Shown one piece after another: positions 1-13,400 of a stretch of DNA of 64,000 bases (positions are counted from its first letter, which is position 1; every line of letters begins with the position of its first letter). Made by a program: the position numbers and the translations under genes. Source of the stretch: Maratus speciosus (Eukaryota; Arthropoda; Arachnida; Araneae; Salticidae); the NCBI GenBank assembly GCA_963932465.1, contig OZ010790.1, forward strand, positions 97,618,363 through 97,682,362, read 5' to 3'. The notes under the pieces were generated by a model, which worked only from the letters and a program-made list of their open reading frames with translations, ran no database searches and was not told the DNA's origin.

Positions 1-1186
1 AGTTACAAAATATAATAAAATTAACTAACCTTAGCGCATTTTCTCGAAACAACATTTTTCAACACACTGTTGTAAAGTAGCATTTAAATGGATCAATCAA
101 TCTATTTTTTGTCTTTTTGGAAATTAAATATTATTTATTTTGTGGGGCAATGAACTTTTTATGTGTAAAAAAAGAAAAAAGAATAACATTTTTTAAGCCA
201 TGTTGAAGTTAGGGGAGAAAAAAAAAGGGTGAAAGCATGACACTTTTTCAAACGACTACCCATTTTACAAAATTTCATCCACTTTCATTGAAAATAAATT
301 GATGGCGCTTCTAATTCAAAATGTTTTCTGAAAAATTTGATTTTGTTTGCTTTGGATGACTGACAAGCTATGCACTACTGTAGAGTGATGCGCACACAGA
401 ATACCCATATAGAACTGAGAATATCTCAACCAATTTTAATAATTATTGAATAATAAAAATATTTTTTTTATAGCAAAAATTATGAATGATAAGAGTAAAT
501 TCAGTTTTTGAGTTATTTTTATTATGAAAAAAAAAATCATCCTGGAGTTGACCTACTTTTTGGGCCGATGAATGATAGCCTCCACTTAAAAACTTATGAG
601 CCGGAAAACCATCAGTACGAGGCATTTGCAAAATATAGAAAAAGCACATGAATTTCAACATCAATAGATTTTGCACACATACACATTAATAAAACCCACA
701 TATTTGGCAATATATATTTATATATATTGTCAAATATGTCAGATTTGGTAATATCTATTTTGCATATATTGTCAAATGGAATAATTTTCATCATATTTGA
801 AAATAAAATAAATATATAAACATATTTTTAATATTTATCAAAGCTTTTTATATTTTGACACATATACTATATGATCAAAGTAACTGCACAATAGCTTTTG
901 CAGATTATTTATTATTTTGGTCATATAAATTTAATATTTTTGCACTGTTTCACCAAACAAGACATTAAAAATATTCTGTTTGCATTAAAAATGGAGTACT
1001 TTTGATGAAAGCAAGAGTAATTTTATTGCCCTATTTGATGAAACTGGGCAAAAATATTAAGCTGTTTGAGAAATAACACTGCTGGCCAGATACTTCAGAC
1101 TACAGATCAGCTGAGAGCAATTCATAAGTTATGGGCAGATAAAAATTAGTCCCCTTTATCACTTTAAACTAAAATTGAAAAAAGTG
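1..1186. other. AT-rich sequence, no gene seen
   Basis: No exon with convincing splice borders and no recognisable transposon end was found here. The stretch lies 3' of the last nitrobindin exon on the minus strand, so its right-hand neighbour may include untranslated transcript, but no polyadenylation site can be singled out among many AT-rich hexamers. Confidence 0.4.
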
Positions 1187-1700
1187 CAGTAGAACCTCTA
1201 TTTAATGAACTTCTATTTAGCGAATTTATATCCAGAACATTGAACTTTGAAAATGATTATGTGTAAAATAACTTCCATATAGCAAAGCAAAACCTCTATT
1301 TACCAAAGTCACACGAGGGCTTTTCAGAACAGATTTTCTTGGGATTCTTATTTTTCTTCTCAACACTTTTGCATTATTATACTGCTTTGCCATCAGATTA
1401 TACACATTTCACAAAAGTTCTCCACTACTTGGGGTCAAGTTCCATGTTCTCTTGAATGGACAATATTCTTCCTTTAAGTTTGAGGATACAAAAATTAGTC
1501 TGCTTGGGAATAACATTCAGAACCATGCCATTGAAAAGCACGGTGTTTAGAAAATGTGCAGATTTTAGGCGTTTGAAGATTTTAGGATTGTGGATTTGAG
1601 AGAGTCTATCATACATTTTCCAAAGTTTAATTCCATGTTGGTTTTAATGTTTTCCATTTTTTATGTATTTTAAAACTGCTATCCCAGTTTTTCAGACAGG

Positions 1701-1734
<34 letters not shown>

Positions 1735-1740
1735 TATTTA
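1187..1740. mobile_element. Possible pogo/Tigger-type MITE fragment
   Basis: The left end reads CAGTAGAACCTCTATTTAAT, typical of pogo/Tigger-like terminal repeats. A related phrase (TTATTTAATGTACTTG) follows a ~35-nt A run near 1731, but no clean inverted right end or TA duplication could be fixed. A 63-codon minus-strand frame (1425-1616) has no recognisable domain. This is a weak call based on the terminal motif. Confidence 0.3.
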
Positions 1741-2214
1741 ATGTACTTGTCCGGCTCTGGTACTATTTTTGATTAAAAGTATTAACATTTACAATTAAAA
1801 AAAGAAAAAAAAATTCTTGGATATTGATCTTTTCCATTTTTTTTACTTCTGTTTTTAAATGACATCTCCTTTCCCCAGGCCGAAATGCAAAAAACCAAAA
1901 ATACTCACTCACCCCTGCTACCTTTCTGGTTCTAATGATATCTTTGATTAAAAAATATTAATATTTCTTATTTTTTAAAATTATTTTCTTGAAGTTTTTT
2001 TTTTTTTTAAATCTTGGTCCCTACCCAGACACCATTTTGTGTTTTAAAAGAATTGTGCTTTTAAGACAGGTTCTCAGCACTGCAAAATATCATTTTGAAT
2101 TTTAAAAGAGTGAGGGGTGGGGTTTCATTTTCATTATTTAGGTTTTCTCACAAACATTTGGTAAAGACTGAAAGTTTAATATATTTAAATGTCAGAAATT
2201 AAATTGGCAAACAC

Positions 2215-2500
2215 TAAAACAGGGCCCCTTACTTTGCTTGGAAAGATTTTCATTTAAAAATATAAAATCATACAAATTTGAGGTTCATTTGGAAAAACAG
2301 TCTTTTGGCATACTTTGCCAAAAGCTGTGGGCCTTTAGGTACATTTGGATAGATTTTTTTACTTAAAAATATATAATCATGCGAATTCAAGGGTGCATGC
2401 TGCTGAAGCAGTGATGCTCTCAACATTAAGTTAGTTTGAAAGGATTTTTGTTTAAAAATGTAAAAACATTCAACACTGATATTTTAGGTATGTTTAATGG
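2215..2500 (-). repeat. Short tandem array of a dispersed ~90-110 bp repeat
   Basis: Three degenerate units share a core like TTTAAAAATATAAAATCAT, around 2255, 2365 and 2452. The reverse complement of the same core occurs as a short array at 25920-26120, so this is a dispersed satellite-like family present in both orientations. Confidence 0.55.
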
Positions 2501-3341
2501 GCTCAGACATTTGATGATGGGGCAGGTAATAAAAAATAAGTTGAATTTCATGTATAACAGATTGAATTCAACTTTATAATGATATACAGATTTATTTACC
2601 CACCCAAAATACATATTACAACCCATTCATAAAGTTCAAAATGTGTTTGACTACAAGTAGCATTTTAGGCTACTACATTTATAAAATTTAGATTTTATTC
2701 TGATAGTTAAAAATAATACACACTGAATTATAGAATTCACATATAAAACTTCAATCAAATTAATACAAGCCAACATTATTTTAAAGTAATTCAAGAAATA
2801 ATTGTTCTAAAGAGATCACGTATCTCAGATAATTAATGCAAGTTCAGTTTGAAATACTCATATGAGAGGCGATAATGAATTCACATTTTGTGACCATGTG
2901 AAATAAATATGATCCTAGATAAAAATGATTAGAGTTATATGCCTAACTTTTTTCTATTGTTACTTTATGTGATATAGCAAAATTTCAATTAGTTCAATCC
3001 TTATGAACGCTTGACAACATTTTTACATATTTGTGTATAGCTTTATGAAATGATAGCTATACAAAGTATTGTGAAAACAAAATCACTAGGGTCAAGGAAA
3101 AAAATCCCTCTTTCTAGATATGTTTTCTTCTAAGGATGTATAACTGCATGGTAATTATTCCGACCATGATTTTTTTTGTTTGTTTGTTTAAGTTAGGATT
3201 CCATTATAGGCAGGTTTTATTTTAAAAGGTTTCACTGTATATGCATGTAATTAGTATTTAAATATGTTACACATTTATAAAACAGAAAAAAAATCAAGAT
3301 AATTTTATGAAGTTTGCTGCACTAGTCTTAATTTTTTAATT

Positions 3342-3376
<35 letters not shown>

Positions 3377-3959
3377 AGAAGAAGAAGAAAGGACAAAAGC
3401 TTAAAAGGTTTAAATACAATTCCAACACAAAGTTTTGAAATCAATAACTTATTTTAGTTTTAAAATAGCCTATATAAAATTATTGTAGATAGTAACACTT
3501 TTAAAAACTGAAGTCAACTTAATTAATTTCAAACACATATTTACAAGATTTAGCACATCAGTTTGATCATTCTTATGAAAATTAGATAAAAATAGTGAGA
3601 ACAATCTGAAGTTAACAGTTTTGAGCTATGTTATAAGCAGTTAGAAATAAGCTTTATTAAAAATTTTAGTAGATAACAATAAGATATTGAATTCAATGTA
3701 AATTCTAAGTAGTATTCACAAATCATGTTCATAGTGGACATGCTAATTTATGTTTAGTATGTTCTTATGATTTTATTGTATTAAAAATGCTATAAACATT
3801 TTATTTGTTAGTGTATATATATATTTATTAAAAGTTATTTTTAAAATTTATAAAAACATCTTATAAAAAAAAACATAAAATAGTTACATATATATGCACT
3901 TAATATCATAATTAACAATTAACAATAAATCTTTAAAACAACAAAATTACATGGGGAAA
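2501..3959. other. AT-rich sequence, possible 3' untranslated region at right end
   Basis: Nothing coding was recognised. The part next to 3960 is downstream of the nitrobindin stop codon on the minus strand and could be 3' UTR. A run of ~30 A followed by GAA repeats lies at 3346-3390. A fragment at 3176-3240 resembles the sequence at 48150-48210, indicating a shared dispersed repeat end. Confidence 0.4.
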
Positions 3960-4073
3960 TTACACTTTCTTTTTATATCTGGTCCTTACATGAGCTTGCA
4001 GAGGTTGCCCCACTGTTTCCATGTCTACTGTATAATATAAATCTTCATCTTTTAACCACAATTTTCTGATAAC
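3960..4073 (-). CDS. Nitrobindin-like gene, last coding exon
   Basis: The acceptor is TTTGTTTAG before GTTATCAG, in phase 0, and the exon carries 37 codons plus TAA. It begins VIRKLWLKDED and ends RTRYKKKV, matching the last two beta-strands of the domain. In human THAP4 the end reads, from memory, QPMTQHLHVTYKKV; here it is QPLQAHVRTRYKKKV, so the first His of the HxH motif is kept and the second is Arg. Confidence 0.85.
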   Translation of the reverse strand, partial: VIRKLWLKDEDLYYTVDMETVGQPLQAHVRTRYKKKV

Positions 4074-7000
4074 CTAAACAAAATAAGAAAGTTTTTATTA
4101 ACATTTGCATATCTCAATGGATCCATATCCCAAGTGAATATCAGCAGCATAAACTTACATGTATGCACACATTCTTCTTATAGTAGCCTTGGTGTAAGGC
4201 TTTAAAAAGTGTAATTTATTGCCAAATGTTATATAAAACAAAAGTAATATGTGCACGGAATTTAGAATAATATGTTTATATATCCGAAATCTCAATTAAC
4301 ATATGATTTATATAATGGGGGGAGGGGGATAAAAGGTGCTTACATTATTACTTCTTGCGAATATAGTGTGTTCATACTATTATATAAGACCAATTGACAA
4401 GAATTTGCCCTGTATATTGGTCATGTATTATTATTTATTTGATTGTTTCTCATCTCCATTATTTATGAATGGGCAATTGAAATGCACATCTCATGTAAAA
4501 TAAATAATGAACTTATTGGAACACAATGCAAGGTAATATGAATCATACTACTTTGGCTTTAAAAAAAAGCATGTAAAATAAATAATGAACTTATTGGAAC
4601 ACAATGCAAGGTAATATGAATCACACTACTTTGGCTTTAAAAAAAGAGTAGCTGATTATTCAGTTTTGGCTGGATTGCATGGTCTCTGAATGATTAGTCT
4701 GGCCTAATTTACACATATGTATAAGGCTTTAAAAAGCATAATTTATTGCCAAATGTTATTAAAAGAAAGGAATATGTGCACGGAATTTAGAATAATATGT
4801 TATTACATCCAAAATCTCAATTAACATCTGATTTATATAATGGGAGGAGGGGGGGGGGGGATAAAACGTGTTAAAAAAACTGTGTTCAAAATGTCCAGTT
4901 ATTTGAGAAATAATCAGCTGACCTTCCTGGCTGATAGGTGAATTTATTTGTAGTTGTAAGACAAGTGAATATTTAAGTAGGTAAAAAGATAAAATCCTAC
5001 ATATATATATACCTTGCATTCTAGCAACATTGGATTGGCTTTATCATTGAAAATGCCGTACTGGCTGTCACGATAGTAGTTGTGGATCACATCCAGCGAT
5101 AATGACATAAAAGAAGTGGGCAGAACAGATTATTAAAATGCAGTTGTCGAGTGAAAACAATGGAATACATCGTTTCGTGAAGTTTCCCCAGAAGAAATTG
5201 AAACAACTCATAATATCAGCTAAGCACTTTATTAGAACATCTTGCAAAAAGTGCAGTTTCCACCAAGATAATTAGCCATCGCTCCGTAGTAGTAATTAGG
5301 TTTAAACAAAGTTCCAGATAATCGAATAACAGGACGGTGACCAGGGGATGGATGAAAACTGAAAATACGACTCAAATCTGCTAAAATCTGCTGAAACACA
5401 GCGAGTATCAACTTTTTGTTCCTCATGTGTAAGGATACAAATATGACGTAGGTCGCACTCTCAACCAATGAATAATTAAGAATGTCACGTCATATAAAGA
5501 GTGCAGACAGAGCATGCGGATGAATTTGAAGGAAAAAAGGATAACATCAGAAATGCGCGGGAAAGTAAAAATGGAAGCTAAAAGAATATTCTCGAAAGAA
5601 AAAAGCGCAGGAATGGAACATTTAATTTAAGAATACTAAAAGCGTAATATTAAAGCAATTTAGACAAGTGAGACATTAAATTAAAGGGAATTTAACAGAG
5701 TTAACGATAGAGATTATTTAATAATAAAGATTTAGTGAATATAAAGTAGTAATTGAGAATAAGATAAGGAAATCGCGGAATTAGATCTAATAATGTAACA
5801 TATATATATATATATATATATACAGTGGTGGTCAAAATTTTACGGCCAGCATAAAATTTTTGGTTAATTTGTAAGTATACCCATATGAAGAGGAATCTCA
5901 AAGCGATACTTATACATGTTACTGACATAACAGTTAAGAACTTATTTATGGAATAAAAATTAAATAATAATAAATTAACTGACAAAATTAATTGCAAAAG
6001 AAAACGCATGTTCTCAAAAGTTTCTGGCCACCTTGGCAAGTTTGGAAAAAAATGGTATTATAATAGAAAATAACAGTGATCAGCAGCATTTACAATTAGT
6101 ATTTTGTATTAATACATTTAGCAAAAAGTACTGTGGGGCAGCAACGTGGCATCGATTCAATGAATGTTTGTAGATCGTCAATGTTAAGTTTTGTCCACGG
6201 TTCTAGCAATTTTTGTGAAAATGCTGCTGAATTGGAATATTGATACACGTTTTCAAGTTAGTTTCAAAGATTTTCTATTGGATTCAGATTGGATGATTGG
6301 GCTGTCCATTTCAAAAGCAGAATTTTTTTGTGCGAAAGCTACCGCTTGACGAGTTTGCATGTATGCTTTTGGTCGTTATCATGATGAAACAAATAGTTGC
6401 GACCACAATTTTTCCTCCAATAAGGCAGAAAATGATCTTGCAAGATATCCTTATGCATTGCACTATTCATCTTGCTGCGGGTTTTAAATAACGGACAGGC
6501 ACACTTTCCAGAAAATGCTCCCCACAGCATAACGTGTCCTCTGCTATGCTTCAATGTAGGAATAATATATCTCGCATCTTATCTTTTGATTTTAGGTCAT
6601 CGGTTGTAATGTCTATTATCACTCCCCAAAAGACTGAACGTCAATTCATCGGAAAATAGTACTTTTTTCCAGTTTTCACTTGACCAGTCTTTCTATTCCT
6701 TGGCAAATGCCTTCTGATTTTTTTCTATTTATGAAAGGTTTTTTTAACACCAACTGTTCCATAAAGTTCTATGTCACATAAGCGTCTTGACACTGTAGAG
6801 AGACTTATTTCAGCGATATTTTAATACCGTAAATTGTGTGGAATTGCAGTGGCATTTTCACACGGGTCATCAACTTCTTTTCTCCTGATAATTCTGTCCA
6901 CAACAATAGTCATTTTCCGGGGTCCCCCGGACTGTGGCAAGTTCCGAAGGCCATGATCATCTTTATATATTTTTTAAATATCGTTTACAGCAAATTTTCC

Positions 7001-7382
7001 GATCGACAACTTTGCCGCAATCTCACGAGAGGATTGTCCCTTTAGCGACAAACAAATCGCTCGTTTAGAAACAATAAATTGTTACTTTTCATTTTTGAAT
7101 TTCAAATGCATTATTCATGTTGATTGGTTAACAAATATGGCCAAAAAAATACTTTAGCAATACAAAAAACTAATGAATGACGAATGGCCAGAAACTTTTG
7201 CACGCACAAATTTCGAATTCTCCCACTTTGCATCAAGTATCTTAAGTATCCAATCAAAATGATCATGTGGTCAGAGGTAATTTGCTTATTCTTAACTTTT
7301 GGAGCAATTGTGCTTCTACTTTGCTGAAAAGATCTGTCAAACAAATCAAAGAATCTAACTGGCCAGAAACTTTTGACCGCCA

Positions 7383-7451
<69 letters not shown>

Positions 7452-10400
7452 TATTCATTTAAATCCAGGTTGAAAATTATTATATTATATGAATAGTAAT
7501 CATATTGAAAACAACCTTTAAATAATATGCATATTTTAAATTTTATTTTCTTAAAAATTTTGCAAATAAAGGATTTAATTCAAAATTTATTAAGAGAAAA
7601 AAATCTGAGTTAATATTTCACCCGGTACATTAACATTAGTCATCTGAATAACAGGAAATGTCAATAGTAATTTTACAGCAATAAAAATTTGGTATATGAA
7701 GTCAATTTGAATTTTATTATCTATTATTATTAACTATATTATCTATTATTATTTTTTTTTTTTTAAGTCTGCCCAGATGCCAAGACTATTTTTAGCAGTT
7801 TAAATGGGATAAATCAATTGTGATCAGAAAAGTATTAAATGAAAATATTTAAAAATAATTCTGTTATCTTCTCATTACATAAACATGAAAGTTTCCCCCA
7901 GGCTTAAAATTCTGCAAGTTAAATGGAGGAGGAGGGGGAAGGGCGGTAAAAATCAGTTTTTATCTACCCATCTCCTCTATAAAAAAAATTGAGTCAATCT
8001 TGAAAGTCATAAATACATAGTTTTAAAAAAATCATACATGTAGCTTCAAACGTTAAGTACTCACATATAACAACGGATCAGAAGCATTGTGTGCACTTGT
8101 AAAAAAAAAAAAAAAAAAAAAAACAGAAAATTACAATAATTGCTTGCCAAAAGGTACACATCACTGGACTATATTTCATATGCCACACTAAAGTTATTGG
8201 TGAGCCTGAAACAGTATAATATGAATGAAACATATTTTTTTTCTTTTTCTCACATATGTTAGAATATGTCAATTATTGAATGGCACTACAAAAGAATTGA
8301 AAATATTACAAAAACGGTTGGTGTAGTTGATCTCAACATTTTGTTAAAATTTCATCAGTATCTGATTTTTTTTTTTTTTTTGTGACAATTAGAATGTTGG
8401 AGATGGAGGACGAATAGAAGAAGAGGTTGATAAACACTGAACAAAGTCATAAATACTTTTCAGTTGTAAAAGTAACTTTTGAGAGAATGTCTAAATTTGA
8501 ATTACAAAATTGATTATGTAAAGTTGATTTTAGATTCAAATGAGCCAAATTTAATTTTCTATTACAAAACTGCAAGTTAATTTTGCAGAAAGCACTGAAT
8601 TATACATAAAATACAAAAGTCACAACTACTTTTCAGTTATTAATATTTACTTTATTACTTTTACATTTAAACTCAATAAAACAAAAAGTTCAAGCAAATA
8701 TAACTTTTGTTAGAATGGCTAAATTTGAATAACAAAAAGGTTATGTAAAGTTGATTTTAGATTCATATGAGGAGCCAAATTTAATTTTCTATTACAAAAC
8801 TGTAAGTCAATTTTGCAGAAAGCACTGATTTATACCTATAATACAAGCCAAGTACAAGTTCTGAAAGTCAAATATAAGAATAGCACATGAATTGAAATAT
8901 ATGGAATTCAGGGAATAATAGCTTTAGTTGAATACTTTACGGCTGAAATTCCATCCTCCAGTGAGGTCTGAAGATGGAAAAATAGTTAACAACTCGGATT
9001 GTTCATTCTTGTTATTTGGCTATGCTAGCAAATTAAGACTTAAGAGATATATTAGAATCAACAGAAAAAGTTAATACATTGAATCAATGAAGAGTAGCTA
9101 TCTGCAAGTAAACCAAATCCAAACAAATGAATTTTTAATTTCAATCAATCCTATATATATTTTTTAAAAGATAACTAAACAATACATTTTGTCAACTATT
9201 TTAGCTAACTTATGAGCATATAACGAATCATTGTTAAAATTTTGATTTGCAAAAGACATTCAAATCAAAGGTGCTGAACAATTTTGTGGGACTATAGGAA
9301 TGATTTGTACATTAAATGCTCATATTAATTTTGAATTTAAAACTATAACACATTAAATTTCTAAAATGAATATAAAAACTAGTTGGATGTGCCGATCCCA
9401 AAACTTTCTTCTATCTCATACATCTTAATTTTTCGAAAAGTAGTTCCAGATGTTAATACTTTAATATTATTAGTTCAATACTATACCAATTTTGATTTAT
9501 TAAAATCAATAGTTTTTCGTTATTCTGTTATACATCAGCTGTTTGCAAATAGACAGCTCAGCAGGATGTGAGTTCCCATCGCTGCAGGAGATGCTGATGG
9601 ACAATAGAACTGCGAAAAATTATAGAAATACCGCTATCACAGAGCCCCTTTTCGGTGGAATATTTCCAAATTCAAGGAGAACCTGTTGGCCATAGCCAAA
9701 AATATACACAAAAAATTTGGTTAATTCGTTGCATAACTTCATATACTTTTCGATGGTACAATAAAGAAAATCGCACAAAAATCACTATTACAGCGACGCC
9801 TTCCGACAAGATATTTTTTAATTCAAGGAGAAACTGCTGGCCATAGCCAAAAAGGTAAACAAAACATTTGGTTCAATTCTATACATAACTTCGTACGCTT
9901 TTTGATGGTACAATAATGAAAATGGCACAAAAATCGCTATTACAGCATCCCCTTCTGGCAGAATATTTTCATACTGAAGGAGGACCTGCTTGCTATAGCC
10001 AAAACATTATACAAAAAAATTTGGTTCAATTCTATGCATAACTTCATTCACTTTTCCATGGTACAATGGCGACACACGGATGGACAGACAGACACACATT
10101 TTGTATAAACATGTTTTTGGGGATCTCTGACCCCTAAAACGAGTAAATCTGTTGAAAACCGGAAATCAAAAAACATTTTGATTACAATACTTTCCTCTAT
10201 TGAAGATAGGAGAAAATAATATGAATCAAGATTATTTAGATATGTATAATATTTAAAACAATTTTTGTAATTAAATTTGAATTTTTTGATGTTATACAAT
10301 ACTTCCCAAAACAGTACAATTTAGATTTCTAGGAAAGCATTTTTTTTTCTTATTATTTATTCTAGGAGGTAGCTAACACATTAAAGATCAGCATCGTAGC

Positions 10401-13400
10401 AATAACAATAGTACATAGAATAGACTTTTTTTCCGAATGATATCTAAGAAGATTTTTATTTCTGGCATCAGCTCTTAATGCCAACCTTGAGGTAATGACA
10501 ATAATGAAAATTGGAGAGAATAAAAAAATTATGGCTCATAAATAATAGTGTCATTTCTTATTCATATAAGCATATTATTACAGACTTTTAAGAAAAATTT
10601 TATTAGAACAAGAACAAAATTAATTAAAACATAGAAGTGCCACTGTTGCTTATCATTCTATATTTGTAGTGATGAGTAAAATACAAAATTATTATGTTAA
10701 ACAGTGATTCCAATTTACCATTTTTGTTAGATTGTTAAATACCCAAACACAAACAAAATGTTTTGTGTAAATTAGAGTATCAAAAATACATGGAATTACA
10801 TAACTTTGAACAAATTTGCCCAATTTATATATTATTTTAATAAAGATATGCATAATTTACTTTGACAGTGTCAGCACATTTACAGAAGGACATCTTGGAA
10901 AATGATTGACTTTCCAAGCGTAAAGTTTTATTTTCAACAGAACCTTCGGACAATTCATTTAATCCTAAAGAAAGTAATAAACAAATTTAGCTATATGGCA
11001 ACCACAAAAATTCAAAATAAATAAATATTAATATGAACCAAAATAAATATTCTATGAAAGAGTTAAATATATCAAGAAAACAAGATGTAAAAATTCATTA
11101 GAAATACTTTGCTCTAAATTAGTAGGTAAAGAAGATAAGAAAATATACCATGAGGTTTTTTAATCAGTAGGAATTTTTTATTCTTGAAATTTTAGAAATG
11201 TGTAATAATGGGGAAATAAATAAGTAAAATTAATTTTTAACAACTTCATTTATACCACATATATATGTATATATTTTATCAAATAAGAAATGAATTCTAA
11301 TTATTTGTGTTTTAATTTTTAGATTAAAAGAATATGCTACAGTGAAAAGAAAATAAATAAAAAAATAAAATAAAATACCAAGAAAAAAAATTAATTTTAT
11401 TTCTTTTAAGTAAAGCCTTTTACATTTATAAGTCAAGATTTTAAGGAATTTTTTTTTATTTTAAGGAAATTTTAATTTTAAGAAACATTTTAAAATCACC
11501 AACATTATAATTTTATCTACCCTATATATATATATAAAATCCTAATGAAACGACTGAATTGAAACGAATTTATGTAACGATTCTATGAAACGACTGATTA
11601 TGTTTCACGGCAATTTCTCCTGAAACATGGAATACTTTGCGATGAAATTAACACCAAACATCCGTATTGATCCACAGATCTCAAAACTGGTATTAGAATT
11701 TTTAAATTCGAATTAGTTTTCGAAATATTAATTTTTCTCTAATTTTAAATACTTTTTTCTAATGATGGCAACTCAAATTTCAATCATAACAGATATTTTT
11801 TTTCAAATTTCAGAAAAGGTTATAATTTTAAATTAATTTGGTGACCAGTTTGGCCTCCCTTAAATCCAGTTTGGCCTCCCTTAAATCAATTTAGAAAAAT
11901 GATTTTTTTTGTATTTCGTTATCATTTTATTCAATACAAAACATTCCTTTAAAACTGAAACATTTAAAATTAATGGCTTTCACTTCTTTTTTTTTTTTTT
12001 TTGAGCGAAACGAAAAGAAAAATATTAGGCTCAGATGTCATATACGCACCGGGGTACCTAATTGGCACCAAAATGGCATTATTTTGCCTGACATGGTAAC
12101 CTGGCTATTGTTGCTTATTCATTAATAAATGCTTATTTACTTTTCTTTTTATTTTAAAAAAAAAGTTACAAATTGCTTTATTCTATATTTATTAATTAAT
12201 TTTTTGGTACTTCTTAGTTATCCCGTCGACCAAATTACTGTCGCCAAATCGTAAGATTAAATGCCAATAATGGTTGCCATTAATTAATTAATTGTAAGAT
12301 TAAATGCAATAATGGCCAATAAAACCATTAATTCGACGTTTTTTTTATTAATGTTTTACTAATTTATTTGTTCTTTCATTATTTAAAATACAAATTATGT
12401 CAATGTGCATAATTTGGCGATTTATATAATTAGGCGAAATTGGTCGACAGGATAACTAAGAAGTACCAATTTTTTTAAATTTATTGTTATTTCATTTTAA
12501 AAATAATAGAAAATAATTTAAAACACTACAAAATAATTTAAAATAAATAATGTAACTGGCATTCGAAAACGAGGTTTTCGCCAAATTGTCGTAAAAAATA
12601 TCATGCCAAACCCGGTGCTTATATGACATCTGTGTTAAATATTAAGTAATGCAAGAAATCATGACATTTAATTTCAAATTCAAAGCAAATGACCAATATC
12701 GCCAAATTACATAAATCGCCAAATTATACAAGTTGACATAATTTTTATTTTAAATAACGAAAGAACAAATTAATTAGTATAAAAATACAAAGCGTCTAAA
12801 TAAAAATCACTTGATTGCATAAACGCATGTAACTTCCTTACAGTCAAGTGAATGTGACATTTACGATCAGCCATTATTGGCATTTAATCTTATAGTCTGG
12901 CGATAGATTTTTGGTCAATGGGATAACCAAGTAGTACTGTTTTAATTTACTACTCGAAAAATAAAAAAAGGCTAACTTACAAGTTAAAAAAAATGGTACG
13001 TTTCCGTTATACGGACACCATTGTCGCCAAGCGTAATAGTTGGCACAAAATGAAAATCACGTGAATTGAAACATTTGAAAAATAAAAGAAAAAACTCTGT
13101 CGATAGTAAAGTGAGCCTTTAAAAAATATAACATTTGGAAACTACAGACTTTTACGAACTACTTTACTAAATCAAAAAAATATACTTAAAATAAGTGAAC
13201 AAATAACTGTTATACAATAAAGTATAGCAAATAATAGCAAATTACAATGTTTCGCATGGTTTACAATAAAAATCCGGTACTACTTAGTTATCCCGTCGAC
13301 CAATTTCGCCAAATTATATAAATCGCCAAACCACTTGCCAAATTAACAAATTGACATAATTTTTATTTTAAATAACGAAAGAACAAATAAATTAGTATAA

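Noticed and set aside
7111..7458. 115-codon and 60-codon frames reading IYIYIY
   Set aside because: They are translations of the TA microsatellite joined to the dead Tc1 end.
9655..9846. 63-codon open frame across the tandem repeat
   Set aside because: The repeat periods are 151 and 152 bp, so the frame is not conserved between units and there is no coding repeat.
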